A stretch of DNA of 59,221 bases from an uncultured Mollicutes bacterium (GCA_900540365.1 UQFN01000010.1:1-59221), one strand, 5' to 3'. Shown: positions 16,394 to 26,764, counted from the first letter of the stretch. Numbers and translations are program-made. Notes: generated by a model from the letters alone, not told the origin.

Positions 16394-17500
16394 ATGTCAA
16401 GTTTTGAAATTTTATCACTAGTTGTTACCTTTGTTTGTTTATTTTCTTTTTGTGTTGTATTTACTGTTTTGTTTAGAAATTATAACTTAAATGCGATTAA
16501 AGATGTTAAAGAAGGAAAAGAAGATATTGAATTAATTGATGGAGTACTTCTAGAAGAAGAAAAAAAGAAAAATAAAAAATCAAGGACTTTAAAAATAATA
16601 GGAAGAATAGTTTATTATTCTTTATATAGTTTTGTATTTTTATTCTTTATCTTTAGCTTAACTAGTAGAATAATGGATAATTCCTTAATATTTGGAAATT
16701 CAGGATTTGTAGTTATTGCTAGTAGTAGTATGGAAACTATAAATAAAGATAATACTTATATTGAAAAAAATAACTTAGATGATCAAATAGATATTTATGA
16801 CATAATTGGAATAAGTAAATATAACAATGTAAACGATGTTAAACTTTATGATATTATTGCCTTTAAGGCAAATGATGGAAGAACTATCGTTCATAGAATT
16901 ATCGATATAGATTATATCGATAATGATATCCAAGTTGTTACTAGAGGTGATGCTAATGCTAATAGTGATAATAACTCTTTATATGATACATATTTAACTT
17001 ATGAAGATATTATTGGATATTATAATCATTCTAAGGTTCCTTTAATTGGTAGTTTTGTTATATTTTTACAATCAAATAGCGGAATTATTACTATAGTTTC
17101 GATTGGATATTGTGTATTCATGTTTGATTTTTATCGAAATAAACTTGAAAAAGCAATTCTTGAAAGAACAAACCTTTTAATTGAATTAATTGGATATGAT
17201 GGAAAAGATAATGAGATAAGTAATTACTTTTCTCAAGAGTTAGTATATAAAGGTTATAAATATGTTTTTAATGAAGGCAACTTCATTAAAAAAGAAGAAC
17301 TTAATGACTTAGAAGTCATTAATGAATCTAATAATAAAATGTATACGAAAATATCTACTTCTAATAAAGAAGATGATAATAAAGTATATGTAAAAGATAT
17401 TGAAATTGATGAAGTTAAAGATTTAAACACTTCAAAAGAAAATTCTAAAAGATCTTTAACTGAATTTATTAAAGAACTTTCAGATAATAAAAAGAATTAA
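16394..17500 (+). CDS. sipW: SipW/ER-type signal peptidase I
   Basis: 368 aa. A first membrane segment (about 6-27) and a second (about 70-92) precede the catalytic domain. Catalytic Ser lies in VIASSSMETI (about 113-122), and VHRIIDIDY with following VVTRGDANANSD gives the second and third family boxes; the His in place of the bacterial Lys marks the ER/archaeal/SipW type. A further hydrophobic segment (about 218-235) and a long charged cytoplasmic tail of about 130 residues follow, which plain SipW lacks. It would cut the leaders of the TasA-like proteins on both sides. Confidence 0.85.
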   Translation: MSSFEILSLVVTFVCLFSFCVVFTVLFRNYNLNAIKDVKEGKEDIELIDGVLLEEEKKKNKKSRTLKIIGRIVYYSLYSFVFLFFIFSLTSRIMDNSLIFGNSGFVVIASSSMETINKDNTYIEKNNLDDQIDIYDIIGISKYNNVNDVKLYDIIAFKANDGRTIVHRIIDIDYIDNDIQVVTRGDANANSDNNSLYDTYLTYEDIIGYYNHSKVPLIGSFVIFLQSNSGIITIVSIGYCVFMFDFYRNKLEKAILERTNLLIELIGYDGKDNEISNYFSQELVYKGYKYVFNEGNFIKKEELNDLEVINESNNKMYTKISTSNKEDDNKVYVKDIEIDEVKDLNTSKENSKRSLTEFIKELSDNKKN

Positions 17501-17510
17501 ATTATTTATT

Positions 17511-17536
17511 ATGAAGATATTAAATAAAATCTTCAT
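17511..17536 (+). repeat. 8-bp hairpin between sipW and the AAA gene
   Basis: ATGAAGAT and ATCTTCAT with a 10-nt AT loop; no clear U-tract. It could be a weak terminator or a processing site. Confidence 0.4.
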
Positions 17537-17590
17537 TAAATAAAAGAAATAGATTTTATCTATTATCTTCAATTAATAAAGGAGTATTTT

Positions 17591-19402
17591 ATGAAAACAC
17601 ATTTTAGTAGAAAGAATTTAATTTTTCTAGCATTATGTTATTTTTATTTCTTAATTGTCGTATTTTGTGCAGTATGTGTTGATGCTAATTTCCCTGTTAT
17701 GAAAGCAAATAATCCTATTTTTAGTTTAGGACTTGCAATGGGATTCCCTAAAATTCATGGAAGTGTACCTTGTTGGATATTATTTGCTTGTTTATCAATT
17801 TATTTTATTTTGTTAATTACATCAATTCTTTATGAAGCTAGACTTGCAATTTATTATGAAGAAAAGCCTACTTCTAAAAAATGGTTAACAATATATGGTA
17901 TTACCTTTTTAATTTGTACTGTCTTAGGATTTGGGATTGGCCTTGTTGCTCAATATCCTTATGATTTAGAAATAATTAAAAATAGTTTCTTATTTGTCAT
18001 TGAAGCTTTTGTTACTGGACTAGTTATATATGTAGTATTTTTAAGTTTAATTGGAGCTGCTTTAATCTTATATGTTAACTTTAAAAATATTGATAAACCA
18101 TTTAGATTTTTTGATAATCGTGGAAGTCTTGAAAAAGAAGATGATCGTAAAAACGAATTATATGAACAAGAAAAAGAACAAGGTAAGCTTAGCGAAGCTT
18201 TTGGTGAAGAAAGACGTAAAGCTCAACCTAGTTTTGTAGGTGGAGGAAATACCGGTACAAACCAAGATAATGTTCCAACTTTAAGTGGAGGAGAAAATTT
18301 AGGTTTAATTAAAGAAAGTGTTTTTCCTGGTTTAAGTGAAATTGATACTATTAATGAAATTAGTGATGCAATTAATTTTGATGATAATGTACCTTTAAAT
18401 GAACTTGCTAATAAATTTAGAAACTATTTAGCTAAAAAAGAAAATTTATATTTTGATTTACACACAATTAGATGTTTCTTAGCCGGTTTAGCAACTACTA
18501 GACTTATTATATTAGAAGGTTTAAGTGGAACTGGTAAATCTTCAATTGCTAGATATTTTAGTGATTTTATTGGTGAAGCAAGCTTTTTTGCTCCAGTTCA
18601 AACAACTTGGAGAGACCGTACATCGATTTTAGGTTTCTTTAATGATTTTAGTAAAACTTATACTGAAACTGAATTTTTAAAACGTTTATATGAATATTCT
18701 TATAAAGAAAGACAATTTAACATAATGGTCTTAGATGAAATGAATATTTCCCGTATTGAATATTATTTTGCTGATTTCTTAAGTGTTCTTGAATATCCTA
18801 AAGAAGAATGGAAGCTTAAAATTATGCAACTTCCATTTGGTTTTGTTCCACCAAAACATTTAGAAAATGGTATTTTAAGAATTCCTAATAATACATTCTT
18901 TATTGGAACAGCAAATAAAGATGATAGTACATATACTATTACTGATAAAGTTTATGATAGAGCTATTACTATTAACTTTGATACTTTAAATGAAAAATTT
19001 GAAGTTAAAGAAGAAGTTGAAGAACTTCATTTATCATTTGATTTTATAGAATCTTTATTTAATGAAGCTAAAAATAATATTAAATTTAATTTAAACGAAG
19101 AAGATCTTGAAAGATTTAAAGTTTTAACTGACTTTACTTATGAAGTGTTTGATTTAACATTTGGTAATAGAATTTATAATCAAATTTTAAATTTCACACC
19201 AGTTTATGTTGGACTTGGAGGAACTAAAGAAGAAGCTCTTGACTTTATGTTTAGTAGAAAAGTTGTTTCTAAACTTGAAGGACGTTATGAAGATTATGTT
19301 AAAAAAGGTTTAGAGAATTTATTAAGTTTAGTTAAAAAAACTTATGGAAATTCTTTTAAAGATACAGAACATATTATTAATAAGTTACTTAAGAGATTTT
19401 AA
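17591..19402 (+). CDS. McrB-like AAA+ ATPase fused to an N-terminal membrane domain
   Basis: 603 aa. Residues about 10-170 hold four membrane segments, then a charged linker (about 178-280) and a McrB-type AAA+ domain: Walker A EGLSGTGKSS (about 308-317), Walker B IMVLDEMN (about 378-385), sensor region FFIGTANKDDS and an Arg in KVYDRA. Classical McrB has a DNA-binding N-terminus and no membrane domain. The next gene, 10 bp away, encodes a DUF2357/McrC-like protein, so the two should form a McrBC-like pair, here tied to the membrane and embedded in a secretion locus. I infer a role in assembling or exporting surface proteins, not in restriction. Confidence 0.75.
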   Translation: MKTHFSRKNLIFLALCYFYFLIVVFCAVCVDANFPVMKANNPIFSLGLAMGFPKIHGSVPCWILFACLSIYFILLITSILYEARLAIYYEEKPTSKKWLTIYGITFLICTVLGFGIGLVAQYPYDLEIIKNSFLFVIEAFVTGLVIYVVFLSLIGAALILYVNFKNIDKPFRFFDNRGSLEKEDDRKNELYEQEKEQGKLSEAFGEERRKAQPSFVGGGNTGTNQDNVPTLSGGENLGLIKESVFPGLSEIDTINEISDAINFDDNVPLNELANKFRNYLAKKENLYFDLHTIRCFLAGLATTRLIILEGLSGTGKSSIARYFSDFIGEASFFAPVQTTWRDRTSILGFFNDFSKTYTETEFLKRLYEYSYKERQFNIMVLDEMNISRIEYYFADFLSVLEYPKEEWKLKIMQLPFGFVPPKHLENGILRIPNNTFFIGTANKDDSTYTITDKVYDRAITINFDTLNEKFEVKEEVEELHLSFDFIESLFNEAKNNIKFNLNEEDLERFKVLTDFTYEVFDLTFGNRIYNQILNFTPVYVGLGGTKEEALDFMFSRKVVSKLEGRYEDYVKKGLENLLSLVKKTYGNSFKDTEHIINKLLKRF

Positions 19403-19412
19403 GTTTTAGTTT

Positions 19413-20801
19413 ATGGAAAAGTTTAGTTTTTTAGTTGATTTTAATGAACAATTACTTAAAAAGTATAGAAAAAATAAATCTAAACCTCTTTTAGTGTCTA
19501 ATTTATTAAGTTCTCCTAACGAACTTAAACTTTCTCCTACTAATTTTGATACTTTAAAAGATTTTATTAATCAACTTAATGAAATTTTAGATACTTTTAG
19601 CGCAATCTTTAATAAACCATTTGTTTTAACTACAACTAATGAAGTTATTTTAAGAAGCGAATTAGTGAGCGATTTATCACCTGATGATTTTAAAAAGACA
19701 ACTTTAGATAGCAGTTTATGGAAACAAAAACGTAATGGAAAATTTGTTCCTGAGCTTGTTTATAATAAAGAATTTAACGATACAATTAACAATTATGAAA
19801 ATAGATTTATAATTTATGTATTTAGTAAAATTATAGATTTATTAAATAATTTTAAAGAATTAAGTATTAATTATACTAATAGTTTACGTTCTTATTATGG
19901 AACTACTGAAGCAAGTTTATCAAAGTTATCTTTATATTCAAATTTAATTAAGTCGAAAGAAGAAGTAGCTAAATATATTTTTTTAAGCGGAGTAAATAAT
20001 GAAAATTACGAAACTTTAACTTTAATTCATAATAAGGTTAAACATCTTAAACTTCATAAATTTTACCGTCTACTTAAAAATACTACATTTACTTTGCCTT
20101 TAAATTTAACTAATACTATTCTTCATGATATTAGATATAACCGTGTATATCGTTTTTATAAAGAAAACTTATTTTTAAATGAAGTTTCAGCTAATTATGA
20201 TGATTTATTTTTTAATTACACTTTAATTCGCTTATTAAATTATTTATTAAATAATAAGAAAATAAGTGAATTAAATATTCCTTTAATTAAATTTAATAAG
20301 TTAAAATTAATTAAATTTGATGAAGATCAAAGTTTAACTTTTAAACTTAATAAATTTAGTTATAAATTAAGCTTAGATTTAAATAATTTAAGTTTTATAC
20401 TTGAAACAACCTTTAATAAAATAGTTATGACTTCTTTAATTAAAGTTAGTTATAACTATAAAGATAGCGATTATGAGAATAATGCTAATTATTTTTCTAA
20501 ATTTGATAATTATTTAGTAATTTCTAATTCTAATTTATCTTCTAATTTTAATAATATTTTTGAATTAAGCTATGAAAAAATGATATTTAGTGATTTAGGA
20601 TTTGAAAATATTTTATTAAGTACAGAAATTATTTTACCTTTAAGTAGTAATACTTTAATTAAATGTCCTTATTGTGGAGAAACTAACTTAGTTAGTAATT
20701 TAAATAATTATCATTGTTTACATTGTAATAACGAATTTTTAACTTTAAATATTAATCATAAGATTCATGTTTGGTTAAAGAGTTTATATCGAGGTAAGTA
20801 A
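19413..20801 (+). CDS. DUF2357/McrC-like partner protein with C-terminal zinc ribbon
   Basis: 462 aa, rich in Asn, Leu and Lys. The central part (PELVYNKEFNDTINNYENRF, about 124-143) matches what I know of DUF2357 proteins that accompany McrB-like ATPases. The C-terminus has a zinc ribbon CPYCGE...YHCLHCNNEF (about 417-445). I see no PD-(D/E)xK nuclease motif, which McrC and many DUF2357 proteins carry. No strong Shine-Dalgarno precedes the ATG; it is probably translated by coupling with the ATPase gene. Confidence 0.6.
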   Translation: MEKFSFLVDFNEQLLKKYRKNKSKPLLVSNLLSSPNELKLSPTNFDTLKDFINQLNEILDTFSAIFNKPFVLTTTNEVILRSELVSDLSPDDFKKTTLDSSLWKQKRNGKFVPELVYNKEFNDTINNYENRFIIYVFSKIIDLLNNFKELSINYTNSLRSYYGTTEASLSKLSLYSNLIKSKEEVAKYIFLSGVNNENYETLTLIHNKVKHLKLHKFYRLLKNTTFTLPLNLTNTILHDIRYNRVYRFYKENLFLNEVSANYDDLFFNYTLIRLLNYLLNNKKISELNIPLIKFNKLKLIKFDEDQSLTFKLNKFSYKLSLDLNNLSFILETTFNKIVMTSLIKVSYNYKDSDYENNANYFSKFDNYLVISNSNLSSNFNNIFELSYEKMIFSDLGFENILLSTEIILPLSSNTLIKCPYCGETNLVSNLNNYHCLHCNNEFLTLNINHKIHVWLKSLYRGK

Positions 20802-20802
20802 G

Positions 20803-21576
20803 ATGGATAAGACTAATGAAACTAAAAAAATAGTACAAGAAAATGAACCTCAATATGCTCTTGAAGTAAATGAAGTTTATAAATCTTATGGAAAAAAAGA
20901 AGTTTTAAAAGGAATTTCTTTTAAAGTAAATAAAGGTGAGATTTATGGCTATATTGGTAAAAATGGTGTTGGTAAATCAACTTTAATTGATAGTATTGTT
21001 GGTTTAAAGGACTTTAATGACGGAGATATTTTAATTTTAGGTAAATCAATTAAAACTGAACCTAAAGAAGCTAAAAAATTATTTGGTTATGTTAGTAGTG
21101 AACCTAATGCCTATCCTTCAATGACTGGTTATGAATTTTTAGAATTTATTGCTAGTAGTTATGATATGGTTCAAGAATCTTATGATGCTAATTTAGAGTT
21201 TCTAATTGAAAAATTTAATTTACCTCCAGAAGATTTATCTCGTAGAATTAATGAATATTCACATGGTATGCAACAAAAATTATGTTTAATGGCTAGTTTA
21301 ATTCATAATCCTAAAGTCTGGATTTTAGATGAACCAACTGTTGGACTTGATATTATGGTTTATGAAGTACTTGTTAAACTTTTACGTGAGTTTGCAAAAA
21401 ACGGTAATACAGTTTTTGTTACATCTCATAATATCGATTTAGTTAGTGCAATTTGTGATAAAGTTGCAATTGTTAATGATGGAAAAATTGTAAGTGAAAT
21501 CGATTTTAGAATCGAACCATTTAAACGTAAAGATCTTAAACGCATTTTCTTTAGAGTATATGGAGAAAATTTATGA
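20803..21576 (+). CDS. ABC transporter ATP-binding protein
   Basis: 257 aa. Walker A GYIGKNGVGKST (about 50-61), Q-loop region before NEPNAYPSM, signature YSHGMQQK (about 151-158), Walker B VWILDEPTVGLD, H-switch TSHNID. Type typical of ABC-2 exporters (CcmA/EcsA-like). It overlaps the permease gene by 4 nt (ATGA), so the two make one exporter. One base separates it from the DUF2357 gene, placing the exporter in the same operon. Confidence 0.92.
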   Translation: MDKTNETKKIVQENEPQYALEVNEVYKSYGKKEVLKGISFKVNKGEIYGYIGKNGVGKSTLIDSIVGLKDFNDGDILILGKSIKTEPKEAKKLFGYVSSEPNAYPSMTGYEFLEFIASSYDMVQESYDANLEFLIEKFNLPPEDLSRRINEYSHGMQQKLCLMASLIHNPKVWILDEPTVGLDIMVYEVLVKLLREFAKNGNTVFVTSHNIDLVSAICDKVAIVNDGKIVSEIDFRIEPFKRKDLKRIFFRVYGENL

Positions 21577-23201
21577 TAGTAGAGTTACTTCATAAAGAAT
21601 ATAAAGAAAATTTTATTAATAATATTAAGAAAGCTAGTAATCTTAAGACATTTTTTAGTCTTTTAATTAAGTTAATTTTTATTAGTTTGTTTATTGCTTT
21701 AGAAGTTTATATTTATTTTGCTTTAGATAAAAAATTAATCTTATTTAGTGAATATGGTTCGCTTGATTTTTTAATTTTATTTTTAGTTATTTTATTAATT
21801 GGAAGTGTCTTTACTAGTTTAAATAAAGTAAGAAATGTATTTTATAAAAGAACAGATAGTGAAGTTTTACTTCATTTACCAGTTAATAATGAAGAAATTA
21901 TTTTTAGTAAAATAATTTTTACTTATTTATATAGTGTACTAATTAATTTTGTTATTAGTGTCCCATTACTTTTTAGTTATGGAGTTAGTAGAGGAATTGA
22001 AGATAATATATATCCAGCTTTTTATGTATTAAGTATTTTATATCCTTTATTAATTTCTATATTTAGTAGTGGACTTACTTTAATTTTATTACCTTTATAT
22101 AATAAAATTTATAATTTCTTAAAAAATAAGGCACTTTTGCAAGTTATTTTAGGAAGTTTATTAGTTATTTGTTTATGTTTTATTTATCAATATGTATTAG
22201 ATTTATTTATTAATTTAATTAATGATTCAAAAGTTGATTCGATTGTAAGTATGGATTTTATTAATAATCTTCATAATGTTACTCCATATTTATTTCCAGT
22301 TTCAGGACTAGTAAATGTAGCAATTAATAGAATAAATGCTTTTAATCATTTAGCTATAGCTTTAGGAATATCTTTAGGAATTATTTTAATTGGTTTTATA
22401 ATTTCTAGTCTAAGTTATACTAAATTTTTAAAAAATGAAATTTCATCTAATAAAAAAATTGAACCTAAAAAAACTACTAAGTTAAATAGTTTAACAAAAA
22501 CCTTACTTAAAAAAGAATTTATTTTAATTTTTAGAAATAGTAATTATGTATTTAGTTATACAAGTTTATTAATAATGCAGCCATTTTTAGCTTTTGTTGT
22601 AATTTCTAGTTTAAATGGAATTTTATATGAAAATATGGAGATGTTATTAATATACTTCCCTGAATTAATTAATGGTTTAAATATTTTACTTTTATTATTA
22701 TTTAGTTCGATTATTTCAAGTGCTTCACTTGATAGTTATAGCCGAGAAGATAAAAATTTAATGATTGTTAAATATTTACCAATTAGTCCTTTAAAACAAA
22801 GCTATATTAAATTAATTATGCCTTTAATATTTTCAAGTGCCTCCTTATTAATTACTAATTTAATTTTAATTAGTTTTAAAGAAATTAGTTTAAATGCTTT
22901 TTTAGTAGCAACTATTTTAGGATTATTATTACAAGTTAGTTTAGTATTTAATGGACTTTATATTGATCTAATTAAATTAAATAGCGATTTAAAAGGTAAT
23001 ATTAGCTTTTTATCTACATTAATTAGTGTAGTTTTACCTTTAGTTATATTTTTAATTCATTTTATTATGAGTTATTTCCGTTTAAGTAGTACTTTAATTT
23101 ATATAATTGAAGTTATTTTGATGTTAAGCATTACTATAATTTCAATTGTTCCGTTTAAAAAGATGGTTAATAAGTACTTTATTAAGATGAGGATTAATTA
23201 A
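21573..23201 (+). CDS. ABC exporter permease
   Basis: 542 aa with about twelve hydrophobic segments in two clusters (residues about 25-285 and 330-535), basic linkers between them (KKIEPKKTTK). It resembles ABC-2 type exporter permeases. Start overlaps the ATPase stop. The substrate is unknown; given the context it may be a surface protein, lipid or glycan precursor. Confidence 0.8.
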   Translation: MIVELLHKEYKENFINNIKKASNLKTFFSLLIKLIFISLFIALEVYIYFALDKKLILFSEYGSLDFLILFLVILLIGSVFTSLNKVRNVFYKRTDSEVLLHLPVNNEEIIFSKIIFTYLYSVLINFVISVPLLFSYGVSRGIEDNIYPAFYVLSILYPLLISIFSSGLTLILLPLYNKIYNFLKNKALLQVILGSLLVICLCFIYQYVLDLFINLINDSKVDSIVSMDFINNLHNVTPYLFPVSGLVNVAINRINAFNHLAIALGISLGIILIGFIISSLSYTKFLKNEISSNKKIEPKKTTKLNSLTKTLLKKEFILIFRNSNYVFSYTSLLIMQPFLAFVVISSLNGILYENMEMLLIYFPELINGLNILLLLLFSSIISSASLDSYSREDKNLMIVKYLPISPLKQSYIKLIMPLIFSSASLLITNLILISFKEISLNAFLVATILGLLLQVSLVFNGLYIDLIKLNSDLKGNISFLSTLISVVLPLVIFLIHFIMSYFRLSSTLIYIIEVILMLSITIISIVPFKKMVNKYFIKMRIN

Positions 23202-25637
23202 ATGAATAAGAAGACATTAATTATGATTTTAATAGTCCCATTTATTATTGCATTACTTGGGTTTACTAATGTAATTATTATTAAAAACTTCGTTGAAGTT
23301 GATATTTCTGGTATTGAATGGAATTATAATGATAACGAAGGTTTTAAAGTTCGAGATGAAGGCTATCTTCTTGAAGCTAAAGGAATTGTTCCTGAAGGCT
23401 TAACTTTAAGTGAAGGTAATGAATTAATTTGGTATATAAATGAAGAAAGTGATGTTGCAAGTATTAGTAAAGTTAATGATAATTACTATTTAAATGCTTT
23501 AAAAGAAGGAAATGTTAATGTTACTTGTAGTAACTTTAAAAAGACAACTTCAAGAACATTTAATGCAGTAATTTATGAAAATGGAGCAATTATTATTAAT
23601 CCTCTTCCAAGTGGAAGTGGATTAAGTGTTACTTCTTCAAGATATTATGGGGAATATGATATAAGTTATGATGAAAAACTTTTAAATGAAGAAAGTTTAG
23701 TTAAATCTAGAAGTGAAATTAAATTTAATATAACTGAATATGGAGATAATGAACCGTCTTCATATCAACTAATTACTAATACTAGTAATATTGAAGTTAA
23801 TTTAAATAATAATGAATTAGTAGTTAATACTTTAGGAAGTGGAGAAGCTAGTTTTTCAATTAGAAGTAATGCAAATCAAATATTAACTTCGACCTATAAT
23901 TTAAATATTGTTAGTGAAGGAATTAATGTTTATAACTACCTTGATTTATTAATGTGTACTAATAAATCAACTAATGGAGAAATTGTTTGTTTACAAACTT
24001 CTTTAGATAGTTATGAAAATACATTTAATAGTGATGGAAGTTATAAGCAAAATAATGTTAGGTTATTTGGAAATGAAAATGGACTTAATTTTAAAGATGA
24101 AGTTTATACATTTAAATCAACTTATAATACTAATTATATTAAGCAACTTTATGGGGAAAATAGTGAATATTTAAATATAATTAGTGGAATTCATGTACAA
24201 AAAGATTTTTATGGGAACGGATTTAAAATAAACGGCAAAGAATTAACTTATCCAAATCATGGAAAAATTAATAATTATACAGGTAAACTCGAGCCTGGAG
24301 AAGAAGATTTATTTAAAGGTCCTTTAACTTTTGTTTCAATTGGTGAATTTAAAGCTCCAATTATAAAAGCTTTTGGTCAAGATAATTCTTTAATGTATGT
24401 AGAAGGAAATAATATTACTATTAATGATTTAGTAATAGAAAATACTGATAAATTTAATAATACTAGTGGAAGTGAAACTAGTAGTAATAATATGTATAAC
24501 CTAGAATATACTGGAACAACAATTGATGTTTTAGGAAGTAATATTACTATTAAAAATAGTGAATTAAGAAATAGTAGAACTGCTTTAAGAGTTTATAGTA
24601 GTCCTAACTTTACACTTGATAATTCTTTACTTTCTACTTCAAGAGAATTTTTAATGAAAATTGGGAATAATGAATATAATGAAATAGATTTAAATAAAAG
24701 AGTATTATTTGAAGGATTAAATAAAGTTTATAATGGGTATTTAGGTGAATTTTTAACTAATCATTTAAATTCAAATCGACCAAGTTATGAATTAAGTGCA
24801 GATGAACTAGTCAGTAATATTTTAACTAGTGAAGTAGGAGTTAGTAATGAAGATTATAATACTTTAATTAAATTGCAAGATTCCCTTGATAATGATTTTA
24901 TAGATGAATTAAATAATATAATTTATGGTCAAGAAATTAATGTTATTGATACTTATTTTTATCGAAGCGGAATATATAGTATAGCTTTTGATACTTATTT
25001 TAATGGATGTTTCTTATATAATGGTATACCTAGTTTTATTATTGATACATTTGATCAAATTATGCCAAATGTATTAACTGCACCTAATAATATAAGTGGA
25101 ACTATGAAACCAAGTTTACTTAATTTAAAAGGTGATACCAGATTTTATGATTGGAAAGATATTGGAACAATCGATGCAAGTTGTTTAATTGAAGAACGTC
25201 TTGGTGAATTTATTGGTAGTATTCCTGATATTGGAGATTTAGTTGGTGATTTAACTTCTATTAGTATTGATAGTTATTTCCCAATGAAATCTTTACTTAA
25301 AAATGAAGCTAACGATCATAATTATATTTATGAAAGTAATGATAAATCATACTTAAATACTCCAATTGCTTATTATGGAGGAGGAAGTAATTTAAGTAAG
25401 GTTAATTTTGAAAGCGTTACTAATTTAGATTTAGGAGAAGTTTTAGAAGTCGATATTTTAAGTAATGCTTTATATAATGATAGTTTTGATAACATTTTTG
25501 CTAGTGTTCTAGCAAAATGTGTTCCATTAGCTGCTGGATTTAATAATTTTAAATTTTATACTAATGGAAGTTATACTGGTACTCCATACTTATTTAATGA
25601 GGTACCTTCTAAAGATGATTTTAAATTAAGAGCATAA
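23202..25637 (+). CDS. large surface protein with N-terminal anchor and beta-helix
   Basis: 811 aa. One N-terminal hydrophobic segment (about 5-27) without cleavage motif, then Ig-like/BIG2-like strands (WYINEESDVASISKVNDN, ALKEGNVNVTC), and a right-handed beta-helix-like stretch at about 400-490 (NNITINDLVIENTDKF, SNITIKNSELRNSRTALRV). The rest is unrecognised. It begins one base after the permease stop with GAGGA ahead. Probably membrane-anchored and exposed outside; carbohydrate binding or cleavage is possible but not shown. Confidence 0.65.
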   Translation: MNKKTLIMILIVPFIIALLGFTNVIIIKNFVEVDISGIEWNYNDNEGFKVRDEGYLLEAKGIVPEGLTLSEGNELIWYINEESDVASISKVNDNYYLNALKEGNVNVTCSNFKKTTSRTFNAVIYENGAIIINPLPSGSGLSVTSSRYYGEYDISYDEKLLNEESLVKSRSEIKFNITEYGDNEPSSYQLITNTSNIEVNLNNNELVVNTLGSGEASFSIRSNANQILTSTYNLNIVSEGINVYNYLDLLMCTNKSTNGEIVCLQTSLDSYENTFNSDGSYKQNNVRLFGNENGLNFKDEVYTFKSTYNTNYIKQLYGENSEYLNIISGIHVQKDFYGNGFKINGKELTYPNHGKINNYTGKLEPGEEDLFKGPLTFVSIGEFKAPIIKAFGQDNSLMYVEGNNITINDLVIENTDKFNNTSGSETSSNNMYNLEYTGTTIDVLGSNITIKNSELRNSRTALRVYSSPNFTLDNSLLSTSREFLMKIGNNEYNEIDLNKRVLFEGLNKVYNGYLGEFLTNHLNSNRPSYELSADELVSNILTSEVGVSNEDYNTLIKLQDSLDNDFIDELNNIIYGQEINVIDTYFYRSGIYSIAFDTYFNGCFLYNGIPSFIIDTFDQIMPNVLTAPNNISGTMKPSLLNLKGDTRFYDWKDIGTIDASCLIEERLGEFIGSIPDIGDLVGDLTSISIDSYFPMKSLLKNEANDHNYIYESNDKSYLNTPIAYYGGGSNLSKVNFESVTNLDLGEVLEVDILSNALYNDSFDNIFASVLAKCVPLAAGFNNFKFYTNGSYTGTPYLFNEVPSKDDFKLRA

Positions 25638-25648
25638 GGAGAATAGTT

Positions 25649-26731
25649 ATGAAAAAATTTAATCTATTAATGTTAATTGGAACTTTAACTTTTGGAGGAT
25701 TAGCAAGTTCATGTTCATTTTTTGGAAATGATCCTTATAGTATTGAAGATGTTAATTCTATTTTAAATGAAGATGGAACAACTACTGTAACAATTAGTTT
25801 TACTGAAGGAGCTGGTATACCAGATTATGTATTTACTCTTCCTAAAGGACAAGATGGGAAAGGAATTAAAAATGTAGTTGCAACTCCTAATGAAGATAAT
25901 ACTTTAATGAACGTTGTAATTACGTTTACTGATGATACTACTTATAATTTTTCTTTACCAATTGTTAAAGGTGAAGATGGAGTAGGAATCGAAGCTATTA
26001 CTGATAGAGTTAATGAAGAAACAGGAGAAAAAGAAATTGTAATTTCTTATACTGATCCAAGTAAAGAACCTACTATTATTACTCTTCCTAAAGGAGAAGA
26101 AGGTAGAGGTATTGTTTCAATTGTTTATAATCAAGATCCAGTTACCTTAGAATTAACTTTAACTATTACTTATAGTGATGAAACAACAACTATTATTCCT
26201 ATACCTAGACCAAATGGAGTTAGTAGAGTTGAAGCTAGTGTTGATCCATTAAGCGGAAATACTATTTTAATTTTTTATTTAACTGATGGGACAATGCTTG
26301 ATCCAGTAGTAATTGGAAGAAGTACATCTTGGTATCAAGGTAGTGAACCACCTTCAAGTGATTTAGGATATAATGGAGATTTTTATTTTAATACTGATGC
26401 TTTAATTATTTATACAAAAGAAAATAACATGTGGAAAATAGTTATTAACTTTAAAGATAGCATGGAACAAGAAACATATACGGTTAATTTTAGTTTAAAT
26501 GCTGGAGATGACTTAACTGCTAGTTTTAATGGATATGAATCAAGTTATGAAATAGCAGCAGGGAAAAACTTTTATTATGAAAATATAAGTGTACCAACTC
26601 CTATTAGAAGTAATTATCGTTTTGGAGGATGGTATACAGAAGCTGTGTATAATATTAATTTAGGTAACTTTACTAATTTTACAAATGTATATCGTGATAT
26701 GACTTTATTTGCTTATTGGATAAGCGAATAA
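25649..26731 (+). CDS. lipoprotein with PKG-(D/E)-G repeats and an InlB-type repeat
   Basis: 360 aa. Leader with lipobox LASSC (Cys about 22). Three or four repeats of about 55-60 residues follow, each pairing an ITxxDGT/ITYTD strand segment with LPKGQDGKGI, VKGEDGVGI or LPKGEEGRGI. This layout is known from many Firmicute surface lipoproteins. The C-terminus (YTVNFSLNAGDDL...RFGGWYTEA...TLFAYWI, about 270-358) is an InlB B-repeat domain. Good AAGGAG; same operon. Confidence 0.7.
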   Translation: MKKFNLLMLIGTLTFGGLASSCSFFGNDPYSIEDVNSILNEDGTTTVTISFTEGAGIPDYVFTLPKGQDGKGIKNVVATPNEDNTLMNVVITFTDDTTYNFSLPIVKGEDGVGIEAITDRVNEETGEKEIVISYTDPSKEPTIITLPKGEEGRGIVSIVYNQDPVTLELTLTITYSDETTTIIPIPRPNGVSRVEASVDPLSGNTILIFYLTDGTMLDPVVIGRSTSWYQGSEPPSSDLGYNGDFYFNTDALIIYTKENNMWKIVINFKDSMEQETYTVNFSLNAGDDLTASFNGYESSYEIAAGKNFYYENISVPTPIRSNYRFGGWYTEAVYNINLGNFTNFTNVYRDMTLFAYWISE

Positions 26732-26733
26732 AG

Positions 26734-26764
26734 TATTAATATATTAAATGTTAATATATTAATA
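26734..26764 (+). repeat. 14-bp perfect inverted repeat between two surface-protein genes
   Basis: TATTAATATATTAA (26734-26747), spacer ATG, TTAATATATTAATA (26751-26764). No U-tract follows. It may be an operator or an RNA stem that separates expression of the lipoprotein gene from the downstream TasA-like gene. Confidence 0.55.

Noticed and set aside
17591..20801. Ordinary McrBC restriction system
   Set aside because: Membrane segments on the ATPase, no visible nuclease motif in the partner and the secretion-gene context do not fit.
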